A model generated the notes under the pieces. That model was not told the DNA's origin. It was given only the letters and a program-made list of their open reading frames with translations, and made no database searches. Positions 30,117 to 42,700 of a stretch of DNA of 64,000 nt are shown here, one piece after another. The stretch covers positions 2,108,001 to 2,172,000 of the forward strand of contig JAUCEF010000002.1 in NCBI GenBank assembly GCA_033558025.1, written 5' to 3'. Both the position numbers and the translations under genes were made by a program. Each line of letters starts with the position of its first letter. The first letter of the stretch is position 1. This DNA is from Phytophthora sp. 'mugwort' (taxonomy: Eukaryota > Oomycota > Peronosporomycetes > Peronosporales > Peronosporaceae).

Positions 30117-32793
30117 CGATCGATCCGTCGGCTTTGCGCTTAATCTTGAACACCCACTTGGTACCGATGGCGCTTTGTCCGCTGGGCAACTTGGCAGCAC
30201 GAAACACACCACGAAGTCGCATCGACTTTAACTCAGCACGAATCGCCTTGCGCCAGTGCAATTGGTCCGGGCCGTTGACCGCTTCTTGGAATGTCGACGG
30301 CTCCGATAAGTCCACGGCTGCTTCGACCGCGTTGGCACTTGCACGCCAAAACACAGATGGAGTCGATTCTTCATCTTGGTCTCCAGACTTTTCTTCTTCA
30401 TCTGCGTCTGTTCGGTGCGAAGGGGAGTCGTTCGGTGCACTTGCTTCTTCCAGTCCAGGTCGATGACGCACAGCGCGCGGTCTTCTGGCAGCTTCATCTT
30501 CGTCACTCGGGCGGCTCTTGCGCTTCCCTGCCTGTTTGTACTCCGTCTGGCGCGGACCATCATCGTCGATGTCGAGCGAGTCGAAGTCCAGGTCGTCGAC
30601 ATCTTCATCAGAAATCGACGGTGAAAATCCAAAGGTTGATTCATCGAAGTTGACATCGCGACTGATGACCACCTGCCCCGCCTCGATGTCATAAAGTCGA
30701 TACGCCTTGGACACTTCTTCGTAACCCAGAAACAATCCGGCGCGAGCCTTGGGATCCCACTTGAGTCGCTTCTCCTTCGGAGTCAGGATGTACGTCCGAC
30801 AGCCGAAAACACGCATGTGCTTCACACTCGGCTTGGACTTGTAGACGATCTCGAACGGAGTCTTGTGCTCGATCTTGGGTGACGGCAGGCGGTTCTTCAC
30901 ATAGATGGCCGTCATCGCCGCCTCAGCCCAGAAACACTTGTCCAGCTTGGCGTGATGCAACATGCTGCGGCCGATCGTGACGATAGTTCGGATGGCTCGC
31001 TCTGCCGTGCCGTTGGTCTGGTGCGCGTACGGAACCGTGGTTTGCTGCTCGATGCCTTCGTCTTCGTAAAAATCCTTGAGCGAGTTAGTCGCAAACTCAC
31101 GAGCTCCGTCGTGCCGCACAAACTTGACCTTCTTGCCGAACTGCGTCTGCACCTTCATGATGTATGTCTTGATGCAGTCTTCACTTTCCGACTTGGCACG
31201 CAGACAGAAACCCTTCATGCATCCGCTGGCTTCGTCCACGATCAGGAGCAGATACTTGCTGCCGCCAAGCGAGTTTTCCTCCATGGGTCCGCAGATGTCA
31301 AAGTGGAGCAGCTCAAATGTGTCGTAGCGACGCTTGTCACGGTTGCTTGGGAATGGTTTTTGGACCATTTTGCCTTGCTGGCAACCACGACACACACTTG
31401 GTCCACTCGACTTGGAAGGTGCTTTCGCGTCCTTGATCATCTTGGTGTCGACCATCTTGCGAAGAACCTCGACTGGAGCGTGACCCATACGCGCGTGCAA
31501 ATCGACCGTCCTTCCACTTGTCGCCGCATTTGCCGATCGCTGAGGTGTGCGAAGCCAGTAGAGTCCGTCCACGAGATCCGCCGTCGCCACCACTTGATTC
31601 GAGTCCTTGCGCGAAACGTGCATCTCAGTGCCGTCAAATACCACTTGGAACTTGCCATGCTTGTTTATCTGCGGCACTGAAAGCAGATTCTTGCTCATAT
31701 TTGGCACGTAAAGCGCGTTCTTGATCTCGATCTCGCGCTCGTCGCCGTTAGGCAGGACCACTCTTTCCACGATGGTCCCCACACCCTTGATGGCAGCCTT
31801 GTTGCCATCGGCCACCGAAAGTTCGCCTTCACTTCGCTCGATTAAATTGGCGAACTTGGACTTGTCGTTGCAAATATGGTGCGTGGCACCGCTGTCGACC
31901 GCCCACATCCCGGACACATTCTTGTCCGTCGAAACTCCACATTCCAGGGAAACCGCGAACGCTACTCGATCGTAGTCGTTGTCGTAGCCGTCGCTGTCGT
32001 TTCTCCACTGGATGTTGTTGGCCCCGCGTCCACGGCCGTTGCCGCCGCGTCTTGGCCCTCTGTTCTCGTCCTTCTGCTTGGTCCAGCACTTGTCAATGAC
32101 ATGCCCCAATTTTCCGCAGTACGTGCATTGGCGAGGCTCACGGTCGGTGTTGAACGCCTTGGCCGCGTTCTCAGTCTTCACCGTCGCCGTCTTCTCGCCT
32201 TGTCGCTTGATGTGCTCGTTCGTGAGCACCTTCACAACGTCTTGCGACCGCAGTTCAGCGCTGCTCATCTCCAAGTTCAGCACGACGTTCTCGTAGCTCT
32301 TGGGGAGGCTGCGCAACAAGCAGATCGCCACGTCCTCGTCCTCCATCTTGGCACCGATGCTGCTGAGCTTGGCGCTGATGTTGAGGACCTCGTTGCAATG
32401 ATGCAACACATTGCCGCCTTCCGACATCTCCATGCTGAAGAGTTGGCGCTTCAGGTAGATGCGACCAGCCTTCTGCGATCCACCGTACAGCGTCTTCAAG
32501 CGCGTCCACGCGATCCATGCTTCCTCGCAGTCATCGACCACATGATGGTAGTCGGCGTCCATGTGAAGCAACATCAGTCCAAAAGCGATGTTGCTCGACT
32601 TGACATACTCGTCCTTGGCCCGGGAGTCCGTAAAGGATGGAGACGTTTCCCGATTCACCACATGCCACGTCGACTTGGTCAGGAACACGCCACGCATGTA
32701 GCGGTTCCACGTCGCGTAGTTGTCTCCGTTGAACTTGTCGATGGAGACCTTGGTCGAGACGTCTTGGGCAGAGGACATGGTGCTTGGGCTCAT
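30117..32793 (-). pseudogene. Family A Gag-Pol of X, N-terminal 894 codons
   Basis: Gag, knuckle, protease, integrase and early RT of X, open from the ATG at 32791-32793 to SIEK, where the A2 LTR and its target duplication interrupt it. Apart from the insertion I see no inactivating change. Confidence 0.92.
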
Positions 32794-32797
32794 AACC

Positions 32798-33140
32798 TGA
32801 AGCAGGTGTTGAGGTCTTGAAGCGAGGCTTGGATTGAGCGGAGGGAGTTCTGCACTTGGGTGCGGGGACCGGAGTGAAGACCACTTGAGCTGAAGAAGGA
32901 AGATTCGAAAGTGATTGATTTATCGGAGCTTACACTACCTAGTCTACCACATAGATATGCAGCCCTGCATCCAATCATTTGGTGCATCCAATCACCAACA
33001 CTCCGCACTCGTCCAATCATCCTACTCGTCTAATCATCGGTTGCGTAAACAACGTACCGTAAACATCGCGGGATCGTGTTGGACCGGTTCGGGTTAACCG
33101 GTTACTGGTACACAGTACCAAAACCTGGCAACCCTCAATA
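32798..33140 (-). repeat. Family A LTR (5' LTR of X)
   Basis: A 343-bp antisense LTR with a slightly altered inner end (TGAAGCAGG instead of TGATAAAGG). Its right flank at 33141 is sense A pol. Confidence 0.92.
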
Positions 33141-34625
33141 AGTGCCAACGCGGTCGAAGCAGCCGTGGACTTATCGGAGCCGTCGACATTCCAAGAAGCG
33201 GTCAACGGCCCGGACCAATTGCACTGGCGCAAGGCGATTCGTGCTGAGTTAAAGTCGATGCGACTTCGTGGTGTGTTTCGTGCTGCCAAGTTGCCCAGCG
33301 GGCAAAGCGCCATCGGTACCAAGTGGGTGTTCAAGATTAAGCGCAAAGCCGACGGATCGATCGAGAAGTACAAGGCGCGCCTGGTGGCCAAGGGTTTCAA
33401 GCAAAAGTACGGCATCGACTACACGGAGACGTTCTCGCCCGTGGTCAAGTACGTGACGCTGCGCATGGTCATCGCGATTGCCAAGTATTTCGACTGGCCC
33501 CTCGACCAACTCGACGTGGTAACGGCATTTCTGTACGGCGTCATGAAGGAGTTGGTGTTCTGCGTGGTTCCTGAAGGCGTCGAGCTGGATGGTGATTTCG
33601 ACTGCCTGGAATTGGTCAAGGCGATTTACGGTCTCAAGCAAGCTTCGCGCGTATGGAACGAGACCTTCGACGAATTCGTGTGTTCTATCGGTTTTCAAGT
33701 TTCAGCCTTCGACCCGTGCCTCTACATCAAGGTTGTCGATGGCCACTGTGTGCTCGTGCTGGTCTACGTGGACGATGTGTTGGTCACCGGAAGTTCACCC
33801 GAGCTGATCTCACGCACGAAGAACGACCTCAAGACACGCTTCGAAATGACTGACAGTGGCAAGTGTGTGTTCGTCCTTGGAATCGAGCTGGTGGATGGCC
33901 CGGACGGCAGCGTGACGATGTGCCAGCGGCGCTATGTGGATGATATCCTGAAGCGTTTCGGTATGGACGAGTGCAAGGCTGTGGTGAGTCCGGTAGACAT
34001 GAGCACTCGACTGGTTCCAAGTGACGCAGCGACCAAGGTGAACGCTCCGTTTCGCGAAGCTGTGGGTGCCCTCATGCACTTGATGACTGCTACTCGCCCG
34101 GATATCGCGTACGCAGTAGGCTATGTATCGCGCTTCATGGAGAACCCCCAAGAGGAACACTGGGTTGCGGTCAAGCGCATTTTTCGCTATCTACAAGGCA
34201 CCAAGACGCATGGAATCTGTTTCAAGCCAGGCAACAAGATCGACTTTCGTGGGTATTCGGATGCGGACTGGGCTGGCGACCTCGCGGACCGCAAGTCGAC
34301 TTCCGGCTACACGTTCATGCTGATGGGTGCGCCAGTGAGCTGGGGAAGCAAGAAGCAGTCAAGTGTTTCGCTGTCTACGAGCGAGGCGGAATACATCGCG
34401 CTCAGTCTGGCGATCCAAGAAGGCAAGTGGATTCATCGCCTGCTATGCGAGATTTTGGCGGCTGCCAACGAGACTGGACCCGAGCTCAAGATCCGCGAAG
34501 ACAACCAGTCGTGCATCAAGAGAACCCAGTGAACCATGGTCGCGCCAAGCACATCGACATCAAGTATTATCACATCCGTGATGAGGTCAAGCGCGGCGAA
34601 GTCAAGCTCGAGTATTGCGAGACTT
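33141..34625 (+). pseudogene. Family A Gag-Pol fragment (linker, RT, RNase H), frameshifted
   Basis: Covers about residues 819-1315 of intact A. It contains the complete reverse transcriptase (D943, YVDD) and most of RNase H. A 7-bp deletion near 34521 (AAGAGAACCC for AAGATGACGAAGAACCC) shifts the frame right after the EDNQSC motif. The sequence after the shift carries variants (AAGTATTATC, GAGTATTGCGAG) that also occur in the old fragment at 11-1130. It ends at GACTT, where the A3 LTR starts. Confidence 0.9.
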
Positions 34626-34717
34626 TATTGAGGGTTGCCAGGTTTTGGTACTGTGTACCAGTAACCGGTTAACCCGAACCGGTCCAACACGATCCCGCGA
34701 TGTTTACGGTACGTTGT
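34626..34717 (+). repeat. Family A LTR, first piece of the A3 5' LTR
   Basis: The first 92 bp of the LTR, ending in GTTGT (34713-34717), the target duplication of the A' insertion. This piece holds the U3 dyads, so A3 may have lost its upstream control region by the insertion. Confidence 0.92.
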
Positions 34718-35056
34718 TGATGAAAGGTATGGATCTTGGACACGAAGCTTGTACGAAGCGGAGGGAGGGACGTCGCAGACGGCGGGACCGGAGCGAAGGC
34801 ACTTGAGGGGTAGAATGAAGATTCGAAAGTGATTGAATTGTTGGAGCTTACACCCTACTGTTATAGACACGTGACCCTGCGTCCTATCACCTAGTGCATC
34901 TAATCAACCATCACTCACCAGTGTTCGTCCAATCATCCTACTCGTCTAATCATCGGTGGCGTAAACAACGTACCGTAAACATCGCGGGATCGTGTTGGAC
35001 CGGTTCGGGTTAACCGGTTACTGGTACACAGTACCAAAACCCGGCAACCCTCAATA
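34718..35056 (-). repeat. Subfamily A' LTR (3' LTR)
   Basis: A 339-bp antisense LTR. It shares the outer part (TGTTTACGG repeats, ACCGGTT dyad) with the A LTR but has a different inner half (AGGTATGGATCTTGG and following). Confidence 0.95.
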
Positions 35057-35063
35057 CGCCCCC

Positions 35064-38000
35064 TCAATGCGAACACGCGTGGATTCCGAGGGACGCCGTC
35101 AGATCCGTGTGGCGCGGTCCTGGCAGTGCCTTGGTCATGATGTCCGCCAGCATGATAGAAGTCTCGCAGTACTCGAGCTTGACTTCGCCGCGCTTGACCT
35201 CATCACGGATGTGATGGTACTTGATGTCGATGTGCTTGGCGCGACCATGGTTCACTGGGTTCTTCGTCATCTTGATGCACGACTGGTTGTTTTCGAGGAT
35301 CTTGAGCTCTGGCCCCGATTTGTTCGCTGCCGTCAAAATCTCGCACAACAGGCGATGAATCCACTTGCCTTCTTGGATCGCCAGACTGAGTGCGATGTAC
35401 TCCGCCTCACTCGTAGACAGCGAAACACTTGACTGCTTCTTGCTTCCCCAGCTCACTGGTGCACCCATTAGCATGAACGTGTAGCCGGAAGTCGACTTGC
35501 GGTCCGCGAGGTCGCCAGCCCAGTCCGCGTCCGAGTACCCGCGAAAGTCGATGTTGTCACCCGGCTTGAAGCAGATCCCATGCGTCTTGGTGCCTTGCAG
35601 GTAGCGAAAGATACGCTTGACCGCAACCCAGTGTTCTTCTTGAGGGTTCTCCATGAAGCGCGACGCATAGCCAACGGCGTACGCGATGTCCGGGCGCGTG
35701 GCAGTCATCAAGTGCATCAGAGCACCAACAGCTTCGCGAAACGGAGCGTTCACCTTAGTCGCTGCGTCACTTGAAATCAGTCGAGTGCTTATGTCGACGG
35801 GACTCACCACGGCCTTGCACTCGTCCATACCAAAACGCTTGAGAATGTCATCCACATAGCGGCGCTGACACATCGTCACGCTGCCGTCCGGGCCGTCCAC
35901 CAATTCGATCCCAAGAACGAACGCGCACTTGCCGCTGTCGGTCATCTCGAAGCGTGTCTTGAGGTCGGTCTTCGTGCGTGAGATCAGTTCGGGTGAACTT
36001 CCGGTAATCAGCACGTCATCCACGTAGACCAGCACTAGCACGCAGTGACCGTCAACGATCTTGATGTAGAGGCACGGGTCGAACGCCGATACTTGAAAGC
36101 CGATGGAGCACACGAACTCGTCGAAGGTCTCGTTCCACACGTGCGAAGCTTGCTTGAGACCGTAGATCGCCTTCACCAATTCCAGGCAGTCGAAGTCACC
36201 GTCGAGATCAACACCTTCGGGGACCGCGCAGAACACCAGTTCTTTCATTATCCCGTACAGGAAAGCTGTCACCACGTCGAGTTGGTCGAGGGGCCAGTCA
36301 AAATACTTGGCAATCGCGATGATCATGCGCAGCGTCACGTACTTGACCACGGGCGAGAACGTCTCGGTGTAGTCGATGCCGTACTTCTGCTTGAACCCCT
36401 TGGCCACGAGGCGCGCCTTGTACTTCTCGATCGATCCGTCCGCTTTGCGCTTGATCTTGAACACCCACTTGGTGCCGATGGCGCGTTGTCCGTTAGGCAA
36501 CTTGGCAGCACGAAACACACCACGAAGTCGCATCGATTCGAGCTCAGCACGAATCGCCTTGCGCCAGTGCACTTGGTCGGGGCCGTTCACCGCTTCTTGG
36601 AATGTCGTCGGCTCCGATAGATCGCCTGCTTCGACGGCATTGGCACTTGCACGCCAAAAAACTGGTGGAGTCGATTCTTCATCTTGGTCTCCAGACTTTT
36701 CTTCTTCGTCTGCGTCTGCTCGGTGCGGAGGGGAGTAGTTCGGCGCACTTGCTTCTTCCAGTCCAGGTCGATGACGCACAGCTCGCGGTTTTCTGGCAGC
36801 TTCATCTTCGTCACTCGGGCGGCTCTTGCGCTTCCCTGCCTGCGTGTACTCCGTCTGGCGGAAACCATCATTGTCGATGTCGAGCGAGTCGAAGTCCAGG
36901 TCGTCGACATCTTCATCGGAAATCGTCGGTGAACATCCAAAGGTCGACTCATCGAAGTTGACATCGCGACTGATAACCACCTGCCCCGCCTCGATGTCAT
37001 AAAGTCGATACGCCTTGGACACTTCTTCGTAACCCAGAAACAGTCCAGCGCGAGCCTTGGGATCCCACTTGAGCCGCTTCTCCTTCGGAGTCAGAATGTA
37101 CGTCCGACAGCCGAAAACACGCATGTGCTTCACACTCGGCTTGGAGTTGTAAACGATCTCGAACGGAGTCTTGTGCTCGATCTTGGGTGACGGCAGACGA
37201 TTCTTCACGTAGATGGCAGTCATGGCCGCCTCAGCCCAGAAACACTTGTCCAGCTTAGCGTGATGCAGCATGCTGCGGCCGATCGTAACGATAGTTCGGA
37301 TGGCTCGCTCTGCCGTGCCGTTCGTCTGGTGCGCGTACGGAACCGTGGTTTGCTGCTCGATGCCTTCGTCTTCGTAGAAGTCGTTGAGCGAGTTGGTCGC
37401 AAACTCACGAGCTCCGTCGTGCCGCACAAACTTGACCTTCTTGCCGAACTGCTTCTGCACCTTCATGATGTACGTCTTGATGCAGTCTTCGCTCTCCGAC
37501 TTGGCACTTAAGCAGAAACCCTTCATGCATCCACTGGCTTCGTCCACGATCAGTAGCAGGTACTTGCTGCCGCCAAGCGAGTTTTCCTCCATGGGTCCGC
37601 AGATGTCGAAGTGGAGCAGCTCAAATGTGTCGTAGCGACGCTTGTCACGGTTGCTTGGGAATGGTTTTTGGACCATTTTACCTTGCTGGCAACCACGACA
37701 CAGACTTGGTCCGCTCGACTTGAAAGGTGCCTTCGCGTCCTTGATCATGTGGTTGTCGACCATCTTGCGAAGCATCTCAACCGGAGCGTGACCCATGCGC
37801 GCGTGCAGGTCGACAGTCTTGCCACTCGTCGCCGCATTCGCCGATCGCTGAGGCGTCTGAAGCCAGTAGAGTCCATCCATGAGGTTTGCCGTCGCCACCA
37901 CTTGCTTGGAGTCTTTGTGCGCAATCTGCATCTTGGTGCCGTCGAACACCACTTGAAACTTGTCACTTTTGTTGATCTGCGGTACCGAAAGCAGATTCTT

Positions 38001-39101
38001 GCTCATGCTTGGCACGTACAGCGCGTTCTTGATCTCGATCTCGCGCTCGTCGCCATTGGGCAGAACCACTTGTTCCACGATGGTCCCTACACCCATGATG
38101 GCCGCCTTGTTGCCGTCGGCCACCGAAAGTTCGCCTTCGTTCCGCTCAATCAAATGGACGAACTTGGTCTTGTCGTTGCAGATGTGGTGCGTTGCGCCGC
38201 TGTCGACCGCCCACATCCCGGACACATTCTTGCCCGTCGAAACCCCACATTCCAGTGAAACCGCGAACGCTACTCGATCGTAGTCGTAGTCGTAGCCGTT
38301 GCTGTCGTTTCTCCACTGGATGTTGTTGGCCCCGCGTCCACGGCCGTTGCCGCCGCGTCTCGGCCCTCGGTTCTCGTCCTTCTGCTTGGTCCAGCACTTG
38401 TCAATCGTGTGCCCCACTTTTCCGCAGTACGTACACTGGCGAGACTCTCGGTCGGTGTTGAACGCCTTGGCCGCGTTCTCCGTCTTCACCGTCGCCGTCT
38501 TCTCGCCTTGTCTCTTGATGTGCTCATTCGTGAGCACCTTCACGACGTCTTGCGACCGCAGTTCAGCGCTGCTCATCTCCAAGTTCAGCACGACGTTCTC
38601 GTAGCTCTTGGGGAGGCTGCGCAACAAGCAGATCGCCACGTCCTCGTCCTCCATCTTGGCACCGATGCTGCTGAGCTTGGCGCTGATGTTGAGGACCTCG
38701 TTGCAATGATGCAACACATTGCCGCCTTCCGACATCTCCATGCTGAAGAGTTGGCGCTTCAGGTAGATGCGTCCAGCCTTCTGCGAACCACCGTACAGCG
38801 TCTTCAGGCGCGACCAGGCAACCCACGCTTCCTCGCAGTCGTCGACCACATGGTGGTAGTCCGCGTCCATGTGGAGTAGCATCAGTCCGAAAGCGATGTT
38901 GCTCAACTTGACGTAGTCGTCCTTGGCCCGCGAGTCCGTGTAGCTTGGCGTCGTCTCACGGTTCACGACATGCCACGTCGACTTGGTCAGGAACACGCCA
39001 CGCATGTAGCGGTTCCACGTCGCGTAGTTGTCCCCGTTGAACTTGTCAATGGAGACCTTGGTCGAGGCGTCTTGGGCAGAGGACATGGTGCTTGGGCTCA
39101 T
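35064..39101 (-). CDS. Subfamily A' copia Gag-Pol polyprotein, intact
   Basis: A 1345-residue polyprotein, one residue shorter than A2 in the acidic linker ([11 protein letters not shown]). All catalytic motifs of A2 are kept: CCHC knuckle (here [10 protein letters not shown]), DSGA protease, HHCC and DD35E integrase, YVDD RT, RNase H. It is distinct from A mainly in gag ([19 protein letters not shown]) and around the protease-integrase boundary ([18 protein letters not shown]). The start is the ATG at 39099-39101 inside the primer-binding site. An open frame continues upstream into the LTR but has no ATG. The stop lies in the polypurine tract. Confidence 0.95.
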   Translation of the reverse strand: MSPSTMSSAQDASTKVSIDKFNGDNYATWNRYMRGVFLTKSTWHVVNRETTPSYTDSRAKDDYVKLSNIAFGLMLLHMDADYHHVVDDCEEAWVAWSRLKTLYGGSQKAGRIYLKRQLFSMEMSEGGNVLHHCNEVLNISAKLSSIGAKMEDEDVAICLLRSLPKSYENVVLNLEMSSAELRSQDVVKVLTNEHIKRQGEKTATVKTENAAKAFNTDRESRQCTYCGKVGHTIDKCWTKQKDENRGPRRGGNGRGRGANNIQWRNDSNGYDYDYDRVAFAVSLECGVSTGKNVSGMWAVDSGATHHICNDKTKFVHLIERNEGELSVADGNKAAIMGVGTIVEQVVLPNGDEREIEIKNALYVPSMSKNLLSVPQINKSDKFQVVFDGTKMQIAHKDSKQVVATANLMDGLYWLQTPQRSANAATSGKTVDLHARMGHAPVEMLRKMVDNHMIKDAKAPFKSSGPSLCRGCQQGKMVQKPFPSNRDKRRYDTFELLHFDICGPMEENSLGGSKYLLLIVDEASGCMKGFCLSAKSESEDCIKTYIMKVQKQFGKKVKFVRHDGAREFATNSLNDFYEDEGIEQQTTVPYAHQTNGTAERAIRTIVTIGRSMLHHAKLDKCFWAEAAMTAIYVKNRLPSPKIEHKTPFEIVYNSKPSVKHMRVFGCRTYILTPKEKRLKWDPKARAGLFLGYEEVSKAYRLYDIEAGQVVISRDVNFDESTFGCSPTISDEDVDDLDFDSLDIDNDGFRQTEYTQAGKRKSRPSDEDEAARKPRAVRHRPGLEEASAPNYSPPHRADADEEEKSGDQDEESTPPVFWRASANAVEAGDLSEPTTFQEAVNGPDQVHWRKAIRAELESMRLRGVFRAAKLPNGQRAIGTKWVFKIKRKADGSIEKYKARLVAKGFKQKYGIDYTETFSPVVKYVTLRMIIAIAKYFDWPLDQLDVVTAFLYGIMKELVFCAVPEGVDLDGDFDCLELVKAIYGLKQASHVWNETFDEFVCSIGFQVSAFDPCLYIKIVDGHCVLVLVYVDDVLITGSSPELISRTKTDLKTRFEMTDSGKCAFVLGIELVDGPDGSVTMCQRRYVDDILKRFGMDECKAVVSPVDISTRLISSDAATKVNAPFREAVGALMHLMTATRPDIAYAVGYASRFMENPQEEHWVAVKRIFRYLQGTKTHGICFKPGDNIDFRGYSDADWAGDLADRKSTSGYTFMLMGAPVSWGSKKQSSVSLSTSEAEYIALSLAIQEGKWIHRLLCEILTAANKSGPELKILENNQSCIKMTKNPVNHGRAKHIDIKYHHIRDEVKRGEVKLEYCETSIMLADIMTKALPGPRHTDLTASLGIHACSH

Positions 39102-39105
39102 AACC
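39090..39105 (-). promoter_or_regulatory. Primer-binding site of A', containing the start codon
   Basis: The same 16-base site GGTTATGAGCCCAAGC as in families A and B, directly after the 5' LTR. Confidence 0.85.
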
Positions 39106-39444
39106 TGATGAAAGGTATGGATCTTGGACACGAAGCTTGTACGAAGCGGAGGGAGGGACGTCGCAGACGGCGGGACCGGAGCGAAGGCACTTGAGGGGTA
39201 GAATGAAGATTCGAAAGTGATTGAATTGTTGGAGCTTACACCCTACTGTTATAGACACGTGACCCTGCGTCCTATCACCTAGTGCATCTAATCAACCATC
39301 ACTCACCAGTGTTCGTCCAATCATCCTACTCGTCTAATCATCGGTGGCGTAAACAACGTACCGTAAACATCGCGGGATCGTGTTGGACCGGTTCGGGTTA
39401 ACCGGTTACTGGTACACAGTACCAAAACCCGGCAACCCTCAATA
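39106..39444 (-). repeat. Subfamily A' LTR (5' LTR)
   Basis: 339 bp, by eye identical to the 3' LTR. Its outer end CAATA is followed by TSD GTTGT. Confidence 0.95.
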
Positions 39445-39449
39445 GTTGT

Positions 39450-39700
39450 TTACGCAACCGATGATTAGACGAGTAGGATGATTGGACGAGTGCGGAGTGT
39501 TGGTGATTGGATGCACCAAATGATTGGATGCAGGGCTGCATATCTATGTGGTAGACTAGGTAGTGTAAGCTCCGATAAATCAATCACTTTCGAATCTTCC
39601 TTCTTCAGCTCAAGTGGTCTTCACTCCGGTCCCCGCACCCAAGTGCAGAACTCCCTCCGCTCAACCCAAGCCTCGCTTCAAGACCTCAACACCTTTATCA
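39450..39700 (+). repeat. Family A LTR, second piece of the A3 5' LTR
   Basis: The 251-bp remainder of the LTR split by A'. It keeps the putative initiator (AATCACTTTCG near 39582) next to the primer-binding site at 39701. Confidence 0.92.
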
Positions 39701-39704
39701 GGTT

Positions 39705-42700
39705 ATGAGCCCAAGCACCATGTCCTCTGCCCAAGACGTCTCGACCAAGGTCTCCATTGACAAGTTCAACGGGGACAACTACGCGACGTGGAACCGCTAC
39801 ATGCGTGGCGTGTTCCTGACCAAGTCGACGTGGCATGTCGTGAACCGTGAGACGACGCCAAGCTACACGGACTCGCGGGCCAAGGACGACTACGTCAAGT
39901 TGAGCAACATCGCTTTCGGACTGATGCTACTCCACATGGACGCGGACTACCACCATGTGGTCGACGACTGCGAGGAAGCGTGGGTTGCCTGGTCGCGCCT
40001 GAAGACGCTGTACGGTGGTTCGCAGAAGGCTGGACGCATCTACCTGAAGCGCCAACTCTTCAGCATGGAGATGTCGGAAGGCGGCAATGTGTTGCATCAT
40101 TGCAACGAGGTCCTCAACATCAGCGCCAAGCTCAGCAGCATCGGTGCCAAGATGGAGGACGAGGACGTGGCGATCTGCTTGTTGCGCAGCCTCCCCAAGA
40201 GCTACGAGAACGTCGTGCTGAACTTGGAGATGAGCAGCGCTGAACTGCGGTCGCAAGACGTTGTGAAGGTGCTCACGAACGAGCACATCAAGCGACAAGG
40301 CGAGAAGACGGCGACGGTGAAGACGGAGAACGCGGCCAAGGCGTTCAACACCGACCGTGAGCCTCGCCAATGCACGTACTGCGGAAAATTGGGGCATGTC
40401 ATTGACAAGTGCTGGACCAAGCAGAAGGACGAGAACAGAGGGCCAAGACGCGGCGGCAACGGCCGTGGACGCGGGGCCAACAACATCCAGTGAAGAAACG
40501 ACAGCGACGGCTACGACAACGACTACGATCGAGTGGCGTTCGCGGTTTCCCTGGAATGTGGAGTTTCGACGGACAAGAATGTGTCCGGGATGTGGGCGGT
40601 CGACAGCGGTGCCACGCACCATATTTGCAACGACAAGTCCAAGTTCGCCAATTTGATCGAGCGAAGTGAAGGCGAACTTTCGGTGGCCGATGGCAACAAG
40701 GCTGCCATCAAGGGTGTGGGGACCATCGTGGAAAGAGTGGTCCTGCCTAACGGCGACGAGCGCGAGATCGAGATCAAGAACGCGCTTTACGTGCCAAATA
40801 TGAGCAAGAATCTGCTTTCAGTGCCGCAGATAAACAAGCATGGCAAGTTCCAAGTGGTATTTGACGGCACTGAGATGCACGTTTCGCGCAAGGACTCGAA
40901 TCAAGTGGTGGCGACGGCGGATCTCGTGGACGGACTCTACTGGCTTCGCACACCTCAGCGATCGGCAAATGCGGCGACAAGTGGAAGGACGGTCGATTTG
41001 CACGCGCGTATGGGTCACGCTCCAGTCGAGGTTCTTCGCAAGATGGTCGACACCAAGATGATCAAGGACGCGAAAGCACCTTCCAAGTCGAGTGGACCAA
41101 GTGTGTGTCGTGGTTGCCAGCAAGGCAAAATGGTCCAAAAACCATTCCCAAGCAACCGTGACAAGCGTCGCTACGACACATTTGAGCTGCTCCACTTTGA
41201 CATCTGCGGACCCATGGAGGAAAACTCGCTTGGCGGTAGCAAGTACCTGCTCCTGATCGTGGACGAAGCCAGCGGATGCATGAAGGGTTTCTGTCTGCGT
41301 GCCAAGTCGGAGAGCGAAGACTGCATCAAGACGTACATCATGAAGGTGCAGAAGCAGTTCGGCAAGAAGGTCAAGTTTGTGCGGCACGACGGAGCTCGTG
41401 AGTTTGCGACTAACTCGCTCAAGGATTTTTACGAAGACGAAGGCATCGAGCAGCAAACCACGGTTCCGTACGCGCACCAGACCAACGGCACGGCAGAGCG
41501 AGCCATCCGAACTATCGTCACGATCGGCCGCAGCATGTTGCATCACGCCAAGCTGGACAAGTGTTTCTGGGCTGAGGCGGCGATGACGGCCATCTATGTG
41601 AAGAACCGCCTGCCGTCACCCAAGATCGAGCACAAGACTCCGTTCGAGATCGTCTACAACTCCAAGCCGAGTGTGAAGCACATGCGTGTTTTCGGCTGTC
41701 GGACGTACATCCTGACTCCGAAGGAGAAGCGACTCAAGTGGGATCCCAAGGCTCGCGCCGGATTGTTTCTGGGTTACGAAGAAGTGTCCAAGGCGTATCG
41801 ACTTTATGACATCGAGGCGGGGCAGGTGGTCATCAGTCGCGATGTCAACTTCGATGAATCAACCTTTGGATTTTCACCGTCGATTTCTGATGAAGATGTC
41901 GACGACCTGGACTTCGACTCGCTCGACATCGACGATGATGGTCCGCGCCAGACGGAGTACAAACAGGCAGGGAAGCGCAAGAGCCGCCCGAGTGACGAAG
42001 ATGAAGCTGCCAGAAGACCGCGCGCTGTGCGTCATCGACCTGGACTGGAAGAAGCAAGTGCACCGAACGACTCCCCTTCGCACCGAACAGACGCAGATGA
42101 AGAAGAAAAGTCTGGAGACCAAGATGAAGAATCGACTCCATCTGTGTTTTGGCGTGCAAGTGCCAACGCGGTCGAAGCAGCCGTGGACTTATCGGAGCCG
42201 TCGACATTCCAAGAAGCGGTCAACGGACCTGATCAAGTGCATTGGCGCAAGTCTGTTCGTGCGGAACTCAAGTCGATGCGACTTCGTGGTGTGTTTCGTG
42301 CTGCCAAGTTGCCCAGCGGACAACGCGCCATCGGTACCAAGTGGGTGTTCAAGATTAAGCGCAAAGCCGACGGATCGATCGAGAAGTACAAGGCGCGCCT
42401 GGTGGCCAAGGGTTTCAAGCAAAAGTACGGCATCGACTACACGGAGACGTTCTCGCCCGTGGTCAAGTACGTGACGCCGCGCATGGTCATCGCGATTGCC
42501 AAGTATTTCGACTGGCCCCTCGACCAACTCGACGTGGTAACGGCATTTCTGTACGGCGTCATGAAGGAGTTGGTGTTCTGCGTGGTTCCTGAAGGCGTCG
42601 AGCTGGATGGTGATTTCGACTGCCTGGAATTGGTCAAGGCGATTTACGGTCTCAAGCAAGCTTCGCGCGTATGGAACGAGACCTTCGACGAATTCGTGTG

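Larger units (their letters stand above)
23660..33140 (-). mobile_element. Family A retrotransposon X, interrupted by A2
   Basis: An antisense A element with its 3' LTR at 23660-24002, coding sequence at 24010-25373 and 30117-32793, primer-binding site at 32782-32797, and 5' LTR at 32798-33140. Removing A2 and one copy of CTTCT restores a 1346-codon frame. The outer flanks are AGAAG on the left and AGTGC on the right, so X lacks matching target duplications. Confidence 0.88.
29769..33140 (-). repeat. Right arm of the 3,372-bp inverted repeat
   Basis: Reverse complement of 20631-24002 with the same length and the same LTR-coding-LTR order. The arms are separated by 5,766 bp. Confidence 0.85.
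34718..39444 (-). mobile_element. Subfamily A' copia retrotransposon, complete, TSD GTTGT
   Basis: A 4727-bp antisense element with two 339-bp LTRs that look identical, an unbroken ORF, and GTTGT at 34713-34717 and 39445-39449. It is inserted in the A3 5' LTR. The identical LTRs make it one of the youngest insertions here. An unequal-exchange event later duplicated its right part (see 44096-48343). Confidence 0.96.

Noticed and set aside
39102..39131. N-terminal extension of the A' polyprotein into the 5' LTR
   Set aside because: The frame is open, but the upstream codon is not ATG. The ATG in the primer-binding site is shared by all copies.
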